The notes: a model not told the origin generated them from the sequence alone. 26,308 bases of DNA from an uncultured Bacteroidales bacterium (GCA_934726455.1 CAKVDS010000035.1:1-26308), one strand, 5' to 3'; numbered from the stretch's first letter, positions 1-9,062 are shown. Numbers and translations: made by a program.

Positions 1-629
1 AGATCTTTCTCCGAGAAAGCATCCGGCAATCCGAGCATATCAAGAAAATAGCTGCTTCGGAATACAAGATCAGGCAGAAGCTGATTTGTCGATTTAACCT
101 GTTCCAACTCCCGCTTTATGACCTCTTCTGGCTTGCGGCTTATAGCGGTTCTCTCAAATAACTGCCCATCAATCTTTTCATCCAGTGTCCTGGTGTCCCA
201 ATGTTCAATCCTGCACATCTCCACATAGAACTGCCTTGCAAGCGGCTCCTTCACACCTGTCAATGAGCGAAGGTGAGTCCAGGTCAATTGGGTACGCAGC
301 GCGTACCTTATTTCCTCCTCAGAGAATGCATAAGCCACACGGATACATTGCTTCAGTTTCTCATACTTCCATCCAGAACCATATCTGTCTGTCAGAAGCT
401 TCGCAAGATTCTTGACCACTTGCTTCCCGTATTCTGCCCTCTGGTTATAAAGCACATCTTCCTTGATGCGATGTCCAATATACCAGTTAGTCAGACATAG
501 CTCCGTATTGAGATGAGTGGCAATCCGGTCTCTTGCTCCGTCAATGATTCTGCAAACATCGGAAAAGAGTTCATTCTCTTTCCCTCTCAATTCGGAATTA
601 TTCTCCTGTATGCTAATTTCCTCGTTCAT
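1..629 (-). CDS. DUF1016/YhcG-family PD-(D/E)XK nuclease, C-terminal part cut off by window edge
   Basis: The first 209 codons are present; the rest lies beyond base 1. The visible part is the N-terminal DUF1016 region: a tryptophan-rich segment (LTNWYIGHRI), a YGKQVVKNLA segment, a LRTQLTWTHLRSL segment matching the family's LSWSH block, then RQFYVEMCRIEHW and a FERTAISRKPEEVIK block, all typical of the family. In known members a PD-(D/E)XK nuclease domain follows; I cannot see it here. The start at 629 is chosen because its ATG overlaps the stop of the small upstream ORF (ATGA), which suggests translational coupling. It is the last visible gene of the BREX transcription unit and is often found in restriction or defence islands (family knowledge). 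A role as accessory nuclease is inference. It contains an internal copy of a 22-base palindromic repeat (286-307). Confidence 0.85.
   Translation of the reverse strand, partial: MNEEISIQENNSELRGKENELFSDVCRIIDGARDRIATHLNTELCLTNWYIGHRIKEDVLYNQRAEYGKQVVKNLAKLLTDRYGSGWKYEKLKQCIRVAYAFSEEEIRYALRTQLTWTHLRSLTGVKEPLARQFYVEMCRIEHWDTRTLDEKIDGQLFERTAISRKPEEVIKRELEQVKSTNQLLPDLVFRSSYFLDMLGLPDAFSEKD
286..307. repeat. 22-base palindromic repeat, copy inside DUF1016 gene
   Basis: Direct repeat of 651-672, 21 of 22 bases identical, with 7-base arms GGTACGC / GCGTACC. Here it is in frame and encodes part of the conserved RYALRTQLTW block, so it is under protein-level constraint. Confidence 0.6.
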
Positions 630-748
630 ATATCTTTATGTCTAAATTTAAATTGGGTACGCAGTGCGTACCAACCATGAGTAACAACAGAATTCGCCAC
701 TATTACATTGATTGATGCCAGTTTAGCAAGTTTTTCTTCTCGTATCAT
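626..748 (-). CDS. possible 40-residue ORF between WYL regulator and DUF1016 gene
   Basis: This ORF runs from an ATG 9 bases after the WYL regulator stop to a TGA that overlaps the DUF1016 start codon. It begins MIREEKLAKLASINVIVANS and ends in a basic tail (FKFRHKDI). It lies in the same frame as the WYL gene, so reading through the TAA at 758 would append it. Positioning at both ends fits a real, coupled cistron. The middle encodes WYALRTQF from a 22-base palindromic repeat that also encodes YALRTQL inside the next gene, so part of the coding potential may be a by-product of the repeat. No family recognised. Confidence 0.35.
   Translation of the reverse strand: MIREEKLAKLASINVIVANSVVTHGWYALRTQFKFRHKDI
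651..672. repeat. 22-base palindromic repeat, copy upstream of DUF1016 gene
   Basis: A perfect 8-base inverted repeat (GGTACGCA / TGCGTACC around one base, 656-672) preceded by AATTG. The same 22 bases recur at 286-307 inside the DUF1016 coding sequence with one change. It sits 22 bases upstream of the DUF1016 start codon, so an operator or an mRNA hairpin near the ribosome entry site is possible. Function not known. Confidence 0.6.
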
Positions 749-757
749 ATCTGCGGT

Positions 758-1663
758 TTAAGAGATGGACTTGATATATTTCTCTTCGTACTCGTGGATA
801 TATGTTCGGAGCACATCCCCTTCGACAATTTGAACATCAGCTGCAAGCCCTATAACAAATCTTCCAACGCCCTCTAATTGATGGACAACGGTGTCAAGAT
901 GCCATCTTCCATCAGTGCGTTTGAGATCTTTCTCCGCGAGTGGATATTCTTCAAGAAGCAGGCTCTTGGAACGAGTGTTCAACTGCAAGACGACTCTAAT
1001 GTTGTCCTCGCCTGTCATACGAAACACATCTGGCCTTTGGACTTGATGCAGAGATGCAAACTCCCAAGACGTGTCCACAATCTCCGCATTGGTAATTCTG
1101 GAAATCTTGAAAATTCTGTTTTCCCCCTTCGCGACATCATAGGCCCACACATCTATCATATTCGATGTAAACTCGATAGGCTCTATAAGCCTGTCGCTTG
1201 CTTGGTCGCTATTTGCCGATTCGTATTGATGCAGAAGTACTTGTTTATTGAGTTTTATGGCTTCAGATAGGGCCTCAATGTTGGCGGCGTTGTTCGGATT
1301 ATCCGTATAGTTCGCAATCCTTGTACAATCAAATACGCTGACAAGTTTCTTTTGAAGATCGCGTTTAAGTGTATGATTGTCGCTAAGGCCGTCAAGCATC
1401 TTGCTGACCATGTATGCCTCTTCTTCGGTAAAATAGATCAGTTTCTTGAAGTCTGTCAATCCTTTGACCATTGCGCCCATCTGGAACACATTGCCATAGA
1501 GTTTATTGACCACAAAACCAGCATCCCGGATATCATCAATATAACGATATATTGTTCGGGTGGTAGTGTTGAATTCTTTTGCAAACTGAGTGACGGAGCG
1601 GTCTACATTGCCAGTCATCAGTTTCATCAGCCTGAGAATCTTGACGAGTTTTGTTTGGTCCAT
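758..1663 (-). CDS. HTH-WYL transcriptional regulator of the BREX operon (BrxR-like)
   Basis: A 301-residue regulator. Residues about 5-50 form a winged helix-turn-helix (SVTQFAKEFNTTTRTIYRYIDD); a WYL-type ligand-sensing domain follows (QYESANSDQASDRLIEPIEF, then DVWAYDVAKGENRIFKISRI at about 145-190), and a C-terminal WCX-like extension ends the protein. WYL proteins, including BrxR of other BREX systems, are known to repress or tune defence genes in response to a ligand, often a nucleic acid. The start lies 3 bases after the BrxL stop, so it is in the BREX transcription unit and may autoregulate it; that is inference. It is clearly paralogous to the WYL protein at 14973-15923 (about 45 % identical by eye over the first 250 residues). 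Confidence 0.88.
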   Translation of the reverse strand: MDQTKLVKILRLMKLMTGNVDRSVTQFAKEFNTTTRTIYRYIDDIRDAGFVVNKLYGNVFQMGAMVKGLTDFKKLIYFTEEEAYMVSKMLDGLSDNHTLKRDLQKKLVSVFDCTRIANYTDNPNNAANIEALSEAIKLNKQVLLHQYESANSDQASDRLIEPIEFTSNMIDVWAYDVAKGENRIFKISRITNAEIVDTSWEFASLHQVQRPDVFRMTGEDNIRVVLQLNTRSKSLLLEEYPLAEKDLKRTDGRWHLDTVVHQLEGVGRFVIGLAADVQIVEGDVLRTYIHEYEEKYIKSIS

Positions 1664-1666
1664 TGG

Positions 1667-3100
1667 TTATTTCTTTACTTCGATTCGCGGCATTGCAGTC
1701 TTGAACTCAGGGTCAATATGATGACACTGTGTCTTGATAATTCCACGTCGGCGAATAGCCGGTTCGAGGCAGAAATAATTGAATTCTTCGAGATCCACAT
1801 CTTCCACTGTCTTCCAGTGAGGGAAGAACAATTTCATAGCCGCTGTAGCAATACGCTTCACGGCCTTGAAATCTCGCATATCAGCATTCTTGTCGTAGTC
1901 GACCAATTGGTCGAAAAGTATTCCATAGATATTCTCTGTACGCAGACTGTGCATAATCTCAGAGAAATACTCAACGTTGATTGTCCACCCCTTGTATACC
2001 ATATCTTTGGTTATACGAGGCAGATACCATCCTTCAATGAAACAATGGAAGCGGTCAAGCAATGCAGATTCTCGGAAACTGTTGGGCAAGGAATCGAAAT
2101 ATCTATAATTGACAGGTTTCCTCTGTTCATTGAGAGGAATATTTCCCATAAGCATCAAGCCGCATTCAGAGGTAATCTCCTTGTTGTCGATAGTGGTCTT
2201 GCCTGCTTCGAGATACGCTTTCAGTGCTGCCTGAATTTCTGCCGGTTCTTGAAAAACAATTGTCTGTATTTCATCGAACGCGGTATAGTCATGGTTACAC
2301 AGAATGCCAAGTTGCTCTTTTGTCTTGTCATAAAGCAACTTTGCGCGTGTCACCTTGCCACCGCTGATAATCCAGCCATATTTCGAGAGGTTTCCGAAGA
2401 CATAGGACTTGCCGGTTCCCTTAGGTGCGAGTTCTATCACATTAAGGCGCGGCTCAATGAATATGAAAAGTCGTGTCAGGAATTCAATCTTTTGCTGCAT
2501 ACTTGAAAAAGTATCAGCATCGTACTCCATCGCAGAAAGCAGCACGTCAATCCATTCTTCAACAGTAAACGATTTGCGTGCTTCCCTCAAATAGTCAACA
2601 TCAACCGATTTATATGGCTTGAATGGCTTATAGTCAACCATTTCCACGTGGTTCCTCTTGCCGTTTTCATCCGGCATAAGACAAAGTTTGATGATACCCC
2701 ATTTCTCACCGTCAACCAACTCACCTTTATGCCGCTCGTAGATGTAGGCGGGAATCTGGCCCTCGTTTGTTTTGATTCCAAGGTCAGGGATAGAGAACCT
2801 ACGAAGGCCATGTACAAGATCTACTACGATGGTGAATCGGGTCAAAAGAGTGACTTCTTCACCAGCGCCGAGTCTGTCTTTAACTGATGTCGCTTCCTTT
2901 GGTATAACCTTGTCGAGAAAACTTGTAAGTTGGCCTCTGTCTACAACGCCATTGGCATCAATGTATCTCTTCAGGAGATAATCCTTGACAAATGCCGGCA
3001 GATTGCGTCCTGCAAAAAGGCTATCTGTGGAATTGGGATCCTTGTAAATAGCCATCGGAGCAAAATATGTCCGAATCTTATTAATTACTTCCTCTTTCAT
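1667..3100 (-). CDS. brxL: BrxL-type AAA+ ATPase, short form without Lon protease domain
   Basis: A 477-residue BREX protein. The N-terminal region (DSLFAGRNLPAFVKDYLLKR at about 27-45) is the BrxL signature. The ATPase shows Walker A APKGTGKS at 225-232, Walker B-like TAFDEIQT at 273-280, sensor-1-like MLMGNIP at 316-322 and a conserved DRFHCFIEGW at 349-358. Many BrxL proteins are about 680 residues with a C-terminal Lon-like serine protease domain. This one ends after the ATPase and a helical tail, with no room for a protease, and so resembles the shorter COG4930/TIGR02688-type members. BrxL of other BREX types is a DNA-binding ring-forming ATPase needed for defence (family knowledge). It starts 20 bases after the PglZ stop and ends 3 bases before the WYL regulator. 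Confidence 0.9.
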   Translation of the reverse strand: MKEEVINKIRTYFAPMAIYKDPNSTDSLFAGRNLPAFVKDYLLKRYIDANGVVDRGQLTSFLDKVIPKEATSVKDRLGAGEEVTLLTRFTIVVDLVHGLRRFSIPDLGIKTNEGQIPAYIYERHKGELVDGEKWGIIKLCLMPDENGKRNHVEMVDYKPFKPYKSVDVDYLREARKSFTVEEWIDVLLSAMEYDADTFSSMQQKIEFLTRLFIFIEPRLNVIELAPKGTGKSYVFGNLSKYGWIISGGKVTRAKLLYDKTKEQLGILCNHDYTAFDEIQTIVFQEPAEIQAALKAYLEAGKTTIDNKEITSECGLMLMGNIPLNEQRKPVNYRYFDSLPNSFRESALLDRFHCFIEGWYLPRITKDMVYKGWTINVEYFSEIMHSLRTENIYGILFDQLVDYDKNADMRDFKAVKRIATAAMKLFFPHWKTVEDVDLEEFNYFCLEPAIRRRGIIKTQCHHIDPEFKTAMPRIEVKK

Positions 3101-3120
3101 CTCAATCTATCCTTCAATAA

Positions 3121-5517
3121 TTAAAACAAATCATTCTCTTCAACGCCAAGATTGATTTTGACCTTAAAATCATATTGTGCGCCACCTGCGAGCAAAGTCA
3201 TATTCAAAACATCTGCAACAAGAGACAATGGCTCACTCTGCCATTGATTTGCCGTCACCATAAACATCTTGTATCTCTGTCCGTTGTAAACAAGATATGG
3301 CATATCAACATTTGAAAGACCTGAAATGGTAAATTTCATTACCGGGTTGGATGCCGAAAGTTCAAATGACTTCAATGAAACCTGACAACTTGAATTCTGC
3401 GCCCAATCCGATATGATGATAATAGGCACAAGGACTTCTTCTGGCGTACATCCTCCGTGGCAACCTGAACCTTCTTTAACTTTTGACGTAAGGGATTCGT
3501 GACGCAATGCGCAGATTGTCCTCTTATCATCAAGAATCTTATATTTCGAATCGCTTACTGCGGTACCTGAATTCCATGTGGCATATCGTCCACTATGCTC
3601 TCCCGTAATTCCGGAAAGATTCAGGCCTGGACGAAGTTGAGGCATGTACGAAATACCGTGATCGGAAATTATCGCTATCTTCTTTCCCTGATTTTCGTCA
3701 AGTATCTTATTGATACACTTTCGAAGTTCCTTCAAGTCAGATATTATGTATGAGGGATACTGGCGTATCTTGTGTGATTCGCTGTCAAGGTCCCCGTATT
3801 TTGGTAGTGTCCCTCCCGGAAGCCTCTGAAGATCAGCTTTATTGATGTCCGTAATTGTCGGCAATGAAGCACGCGCAATAATTACATCGTTAAGATAGTA
3901 ACCGTCACAATTCCTTTCTTTAACGATATGGCCTATGAATGGAACCCACTCAAGGCCGAGCCCGTCAATCCAAAAATATGTATCAATGTCCTCGCGGCTG
4001 CACATAATTGTCTGGACTGTCTGGAAATCATTGAACCAAGTGTTGAATGAAACTTCATCGGCATTTTTGTTCAAGATGCACAGTGACACAGCATCTGTGT
4101 ATTGATTGAGCACCTTCGCTTCCTTGTACGAATCAATATAGTCAAGACACCAACGCTTTGCGGGTTCTTGTGTCCCGAATGTCGGCTTAAGGTAAGCATA
4201 CAAGTCTGGATATATTGAGAAAATATCATTCGCCATGATCTTTCCTTCGGCAATCCATTTGATGACGATCCGCTTCTCTGCATCCGATGAGGATGTCAGG
4301 TACTTAACAGCAGAGCGACAGCCCAAGGCTTCTTCTGTCTTCAAAAGCTTATTCGACAGTTCTTCCTGTACATTTTCCGGCAAGGATATATTCTGTAGAG
4401 CAGCTCTTCCCAAGCCATAGTTCCGTTCTTCGAGGTAGTCTTCTTGCCCTTCGAGATCGAAAACCGTCAACAAGAGTTGCCGTGTAAATTCAGGATCGGA
4501 ATAATTGCTACAATTCTTGAGTGTGCGGCATATATAGCCCTTGTCACAGAACTTGTATGTGTAGTATGCTCCAAGAAGCCATTTGCTATAAGCATCCTTT
4601 GCGTTAAACCATGTCTTGAAAAACACCGTATAGTCGGAAAGATCGTATATTCCGAATTTTGAATTGAAGAACTTAACGAAATCAAAATCTGCAATATCTA
4701 TTTCGCTAGCGAGGCGTTTCCAATACGGCTCGTCCTCTTTCCTATACTCCACCATATCGAGATGCAGTCCGAGCCCTTTGGTAAGGAATTCGTAAGCATT
4801 GTTGCAGGGGGTGTAGTCAAATGCGTTGTCTGGCTGGGCGTATTCAGCATTTGCGAAAATCGAACGCGAGGTGCAGATAATTCTCTGGCTGATTTCAGTT
4901 CTTTTCCAAACATTCAACCACTCCGTGACATTGTGCACAACGGTGAAATTCTTTTCAAGATTCTGCACACCGAATGTTGTCCCATCTGTCAGAATAAGAT
5001 TGTAATTTAACTGATGGTCAGATGATTTTAGGTACCAGATTGTTGACTGTGAGTCGTTTGCAAATTTAGACATCTTGCCATACAAGCCAACGATCGGAAT
5101 ATACACTCGCTGTTTCGCTTCAAAACCTTCTTGTGATGACTCGATGGCCTTGATGGTTGCAATCAACCCATGGAATTCATGGCTTGTCTTGTTGTTATAG
5201 AACCTCGCCAGTTCCGAGAACGGGGTGATGACACTATTTATTGTCTTTGAACGAATATACTCGCGTATCTGCTCATAAAGCTCGCTGTAAGTGACAATCG
5301 AATCTGGATATTGAGGGTTCAACCACAAATCTATACTTTGAAAGAAGAGTGAGTTAGATGTTTGCCGGGAAACAAATTCATAACAGTCCCTGAAATTGTC
5401 AAACAGGACAAAACGCACAGGATAACGATTTGCCACAAAAGAGGCTGAGCCGCTTGCATTTTTGTCTTGCTCTACAACAGCCATTAAGGATTCTATGTCT
5501 GTAAAGTTCTTAAGCAT
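3121..5517 (-). CDS. pglZ: PglZ, alkaline-phosphatase-superfamily protein of BREX
   Basis: A 798-residue protein. The C-terminal third (about 505-705) carries the PglZ domain: a first metal-site block YFWIDGLGLEWVPFI at 514-528, the ISDHG motif at 617-621, HSGRY at 641-645, and HGG followed by PEEVLVPIIII at 687-701, the pattern typical of PglZ. The N-terminal 500 residues have no motif I recognise; they are probably the helical scaffold common in BREX PglZ proteins. PglZ is found in all BREX types; its substrate is unsettled, and a metal-dependent phosphodiesterase or nuclease activity is suspected. It follows brxC by 5 bases and precedes brxL by 20, so translation is probably coupled. Confidence 0.93.
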   Translation of the reverse strand: MLKNFTDIESLMAVVEQDKNASGSASFVANRYPVRFVLFDNFRDCYEFVSRQTSNSLFFQSIDLWLNPQYPDSIVTYSELYEQIREYIRSKTINSVITPFSELARFYNNKTSHEFHGLIATIKAIESSQEGFEAKQRVYIPIVGLYGKMSKFANDSQSTIWYLKSSDHQLNYNLILTDGTTFGVQNLEKNFTVVHNVTEWLNVWKRTEISQRIICTSRSIFANAEYAQPDNAFDYTPCNNAYEFLTKGLGLHLDMVEYRKEDEPYWKRLASEIDIADFDFVKFFNSKFGIYDLSDYTVFFKTWFNAKDAYSKWLLGAYYTYKFCDKGYICRTLKNCSNYSDPEFTRQLLLTVFDLEGQEDYLEERNYGLGRAALQNISLPENVQEELSNKLLKTEEALGCRSAVKYLTSSSDAEKRIVIKWIAEGKIMANDIFSIYPDLYAYLKPTFGTQEPAKRWCLDYIDSYKEAKVLNQYTDAVSLCILNKNADEVSFNTWFNDFQTVQTIMCSREDIDTYFWIDGLGLEWVPFIGHIVKERNCDGYYLNDVIIARASLPTITDINKADLQRLPGGTLPKYGDLDSESHKIRQYPSYIISDLKELRKCINKILDENQGKKIAIISDHGISYMPQLRPGLNLSGITGEHSGRYATWNSGTAVSDSKYKILDDKRTICALRHESLTSKVKEGSGCHGGCTPEEVLVPIIIISDWAQNSSCQVSLKSFELSASNPVMKFTISGLSNVDMPYLVYNGQRYKMFMVTANQWQSEPLSLVADVLNMTLLAGGAQYDFKVKINLGVEENDLF

Positions 5518-5522
5518 AGGCG

Positions 5523-8500
5523 CTAATTGTTCAAAATCGTATCAAGAATTTGATCGTAGCCGAGGCTGATAAGTTTTTTGAGAATATTCTTAGTCTGCGC
5601 GATCTCGGTCATCTGGCCTATCTTTTCGGTTGCCTTATTGACTTTCTTGATGTGTTCGTCATCAACGACTGGTCTAGGCGGAATCACCGGTTCAACATGA
5701 TCTACAGGATCATGCTGAGGCTTCACTGGCATCTTCGACAGCCTCCAGTCTTTCAATGCGCTGATAACCTCCCCTTCGTTCCATATTCCGACCTCGGACT
5801 GGAGGTGCTTTGAGATATAATCAACAGCCTCTTCAAACTCGCTATCTTTAAGTGCAACTTTTTCTACACCCTTGAGGAAACTAAGGAAGCCGGTTCTGAA
5901 ATTGCTGTCGTTATTGATAAGATTCTTAAGTTCGAACTCATACATTTTCATGCCCTCAAGTGTTTCTGTAAGCAGATTAGGGTTGCTTGAGCCAATTTCC
6001 ACACAGATAGCGTTCAGGTTGTCCACCAGCTTCTTCAAATCAGCAGTTGCAACTGAATCAGAAACATACTTCAATGACCATAGAGGATATTTCTTCTCAG
6101 GGACATACGAATGAGTCATCACCCATCTTGCATTTTTGAGGCTACTGATTTCTGTGATGCCCTTATAATGAGTAAGGTTAAATATCTTAATGAATGCCTT
6201 ACAGAGTTTTCCTTCTTCCGGAGTCTCGAAGCGGAATGTAACTTTTGGATTCTGCTTTCCATCCTCCCAAGCCTTGAAGACCTCAACAACATCCTCTATA
6301 AGATGCTGGGCTTCTCTCGGCTTGCCGTTGAGGTCGAATATCTTATTGATGTAAGGCCTCATAGCAAACGCGAGCATACCCATTCCCGCATATGACTGAT
6401 ATAATCCGAAAGGCGGACGTGTCAGTTCAATGAACTTTTCTGCAAGATTGAATGTATTTTGCTTATCGGCATACTTGATTTTCTTATCGACAAACTGACA
6501 AACTTTGTAAAGAGGATGCTCCGGGTCAATATCAGTCTTCCAATTCAAATTTTCATCCACGCTGTCCTGCAGAAGGAAAGGCATATGCATTGCCGGCCCT
6601 TTGCAGCGGTCGTTGATTTCGGCCTTTGTATTGTATGAGAGCACATTCTTGACGGTGTCTTTTACCAAAGCCTTCTTCCAGTATGTCTTAGAGAATTTTA
6701 TCTTGATAATATCAAGAGATTCAGGGCCTGAAGAGAAGATTGCAGGCGCAATCTCAGTATTGACTACAGTCGGCATCTTCAAAGCTGATGCTGTCATAGT
6801 CTGGCCGGCAATATATGTTTCGAACACGCCACGACGGATTTCCTTGATCCATTCCTTAAGCATATCTGACGCACACTTGGAGTGAGACTGCTGTTGGTCT
6901 GCGAAGCCATGTTGTTGTGCACACTTGGCGTTGGCCTGGTACTCGATGAATCTCTGGTAGTTGGTATCAGTGAATGTTGTATCAAATACGATGAATGTAG
7001 TAGTCTGGAAGCGTTCCTCTGCAGAATTGCGCAGCGCGATGTCCTTGAGAGTATTGAGTTCATCGGCATTGCGAGCGACCATCATAGCGAAGAACAGTTC
7101 GTAATCTTTCGCTGCCTTGCGACCATTCTCTATCTTATTCAGAAGAGTATACTCATTGACTTCAGTGGAATAGAACCGGTAACTGAAAGGTCTTGCAATA
7201 TTTGCAAGGCTCTTTTCGAATTCTTCACGGGCCGCAGCACTGAAACTGATGACCTGAGCAGTAGTCTTGAACTCAGTAAGAGTTAGTTGCTGCTTGATTT
7301 CCTCAATTTCCTTCGGCGGCAATGCGGAGAACTGGATCGAATACATTCCACCAGGAGCCTTCTGAATGATACTGTTATCATTCAACCAATTGAGGATTTC
7401 ATCTATCTGGAATTCAACCGGTGTGCCGACATAAAGGTTCTTGATATTCTCTTCACTCGGTGTGACTGATTCGTTATTTGCTATGTTGTTGAGGGCATTA
7501 AGCAAGAGAATGCTTTTGAATACCTCAAGATAAGCCGCACCCTGTTGCTGGCCTTGGTGTTCAACGCGAAGACGATACGAGTTGAAGCGTTCTGTAACCG
7601 CACCGAATTTCTGTACGTTGTCGTTGAATTCAGATACCACGTAGTCCCAAAGATAGTCAGCAGTGATAGTCTCTCTGTTGAGAAATTTCTTCTCATCCTC
7701 CAAGAATGCTTTGACGGCGTCATTTTCGCCCAGAAACTGGAATACGCTTCGTGATGATGAACCAGCCTCACGTGCATAGTATGTAGCAAGATTTGCCGTC
7801 GCAGGATGGACTGGAAAAAGCCTCTGAATATCAGCAATGGTTTCTGCCTGATTGGCCGAGTTTTTTGTGAAAGCATTCAAAATCGGAGCGCACTTCTCGT
7901 AGAATGAAGAACTGATAATTCTCAAATCTTCTTCCGTGCCGACCAACTTAAACTTGCGTGACATAATCTTAAAGGCAGATACAGGCTCCATATTGTACTT
8001 CATATAGATGTAGCGGCCTTTCGTCTTGTCACGCTCTTCAGCCTTAAGCGAGTTGAGAGCCGATGGGTGGGAAATGAAGAAGAGATATGAATTATTTGCC
8101 GCATTCATTGTCTCATCGGCGAGCCTCTGGAGGTCAACAAGAAGGCTTGGTCCGATATCGGATGTCATCACATCCGTGAACTCGTCCCAAATAACGAGCA
8201 AGCCATCATACGGCGTGCTTTGGGCAAGTTTCTCCTGAACTTCGAAGAACCAGGAACTGAGTTTCTCGCTTTCAAGACGAATGTCCAGACCGTAGTCTCG
8301 AAGCACCTCTTTCACCTTATTAAGGGTCCCAGAATCTTGATTCTGCAAGTTGGCGATGAGCTTGTCAATAGTTGGTGTAAATGACGACAATTTCGGATTC
8401 TGGTGCAGAATCAATTCCCACATCTGGGTGTTGTTTTGAATGTGACTGACATAGTTGTCGTAGTCCGTCTTGACATCGATGTCTATCCCGGCTTTGTTCA

Positions 8501-8933
8501 GAGCCCGTTTGATCTCACCTTGCATCTGCAAGGAAAGGTCATCTTTGTGGGAAATTTTATTCTGACCATACAATGTAACAGGAAACAGGCGTTTTTTTGA
8601 ACGCAAATCAAAAATGGACCGCTTAAGCACGTTGTACTTCGGCGCAGCATATTCCTCATTTACATACTCCGATATTTCAGAGACATCATCGCACAAGAGG
8701 TGCTTTATAACAGCTGCAGCGTGAGATTTACCCGTTCCATATGTGCCTTCAATCCAGAATGACTTGTGGACGTTGGTGTCATTATTATACACCGAGTTGA
8801 TTACCTTCCGGAGGATGTCGTTAAACTGATCATTTGCGATAAACACACGCCATGCACCATCCTCTTCTGTCTGTATGTTGTACGCCGCCTTTTGACCTCT
8901 TAACGCAATGATGTCAGAATACTTTGTTGCCAT
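5523..8933 (-). CDS. brxC: BrxC/PglY-family large P-loop ATPase of BREX
   Basis: A 1136-residue ATPase. It opens like BrxC/PglY proteins and has Walker A GTYGTGKSH at 63-71, preceded by FWIEG, with Walker B LLVIWDEF at 245-252. The middle is long and helical without a clear catalytic signature. Near residue 1070 a proline-rich linker (PVIPPRPVVDD) separates a short C-terminal helical domain of about 45 residues. Length is close to the 1200-residue BrxC norm. BrxC is a core AAA+-like component in most BREX types and is thought to couple ATP use to target recognition or modification. It starts 3 bases after the possible 41-residue ORF and ends 5 bases before pglZ. Confidence 0.92.
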   Translation of the reverse strand: MATKYSDIIALRGQKAAYNIQTEEDGAWRVFIANDQFNDILRKVINSVYNNDTNVHKSFWIEGTYGTGKSHAAAVIKHLLCDDVSEISEYVNEEYAAPKYNVLKRSIFDLRSKKRLFPVTLYGQNKISHKDDLSLQMQGEIKRALNKAGIDIDVKTDYDNYVSHIQNNTQMWELILHQNPKLSSFTPTIDKLIANLQNQDSGTLNKVKEVLRDYGLDIRLESEKLSSWFFEVQEKLAQSTPYDGLLVIWDEFTDVMTSDIGPSLLVDLQRLADETMNAANNSYLFFISHPSALNSLKAEERDKTKGRYIYMKYNMEPVSAFKIMSRKFKLVGTEEDLRIISSSFYEKCAPILNAFTKNSANQAETIADIQRLFPVHPATANLATYYAREAGSSSRSVFQFLGENDAVKAFLEDEKKFLNRETITADYLWDYVVSEFNDNVQKFGAVTERFNSYRLRVEHQGQQQGAAYLEVFKSILLLNALNNIANNESVTPSEENIKNLYVGTPVEFQIDEILNWLNDNSIIQKAPGGMYSIQFSALPPKEIEEIKQQLTLTEFKTTAQVISFSAAAREEFEKSLANIARPFSYRFYSTEVNEYTLLNKIENGRKAAKDYELFFAMMVARNADELNTLKDIALRNSAEERFQTTTFIVFDTTFTDTNYQRFIEYQANAKCAQQHGFADQQQSHSKCASDMLKEWIKEIRRGVFETYIAGQTMTASALKMPTVVNTEIAPAIFSSGPESLDIIKIKFSKTYWKKALVKDTVKNVLSYNTKAEINDRCKGPAMHMPFLLQDSVDENLNWKTDIDPEHPLYKVCQFVDKKIKYADKQNTFNLAEKFIELTRPPFGLYQSYAGMGMLAFAMRPYINKIFDLNGKPREAQHLIEDVVEVFKAWEDGKQNPKVTFRFETPEEGKLCKAFIKIFNLTHYKGITEISSLKNARWVMTHSYVPEKKYPLWSLKYVSDSVATADLKKLVDNLNAICVEIGSSNPNLLTETLEGMKMYEFELKNLINNDSNFRTGFLSFLKGVEKVALKDSEFEEAVDYISKHLQSEVGIWNEGEVISALKDWRLSKMPVKPQHDPVDHVEPVIPPRPVVDDEHIKKVNKATEKIGQMTEIAQTKNILKKLISLGYDQILDTILNN

Positions 8934-8936
8934 ATA

Positions 8937-9062
8937 TTATTCGTTTTCTTGTTTAGGAATTCTGTAATAATCGAAAATATATCCATTGTCCATCATATGA
9001 ACTTCTGCCGAGTTAAATACGACACTACATTGTTGAGAGAATTGAGATAGACGAAACATCAT
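8937..9062 (-). CDS. possible 41-residue ORF overlapping the brxP 3' end
   Basis: The 91-base gap between brxP and brxC is the largest in the operon. In a different frame an ORF starts at a double ATG inside the brxP end, overlaps it by 38 bases and stops 3 bases before the brxC start codon. It begins MMFRLSQFSQQCSVV and ends IFDYYRIPKQENE; an internal double methionine at 8991-8996 gives a 19-residue alternative. The tight fit to brxC, like other junctions here, and the ordinary residue make-up favour a real or regulatory leader cistron. There is no recognised family and no strong ribosome binding site, so this is a suggestion only. Confidence 0.35.
   Translation of the reverse strand: MMFRLSQFSQQCSVVFNSAEVHMMDNGYIFDYYRIPKQENE

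Noticed and set aside
1352..2506. 384-codon open frame on the plus strand
   Set aside because: It is antisense to brxL and the WYL gene, both with clear motifs; its translation is rich in C, H and F with no family features.
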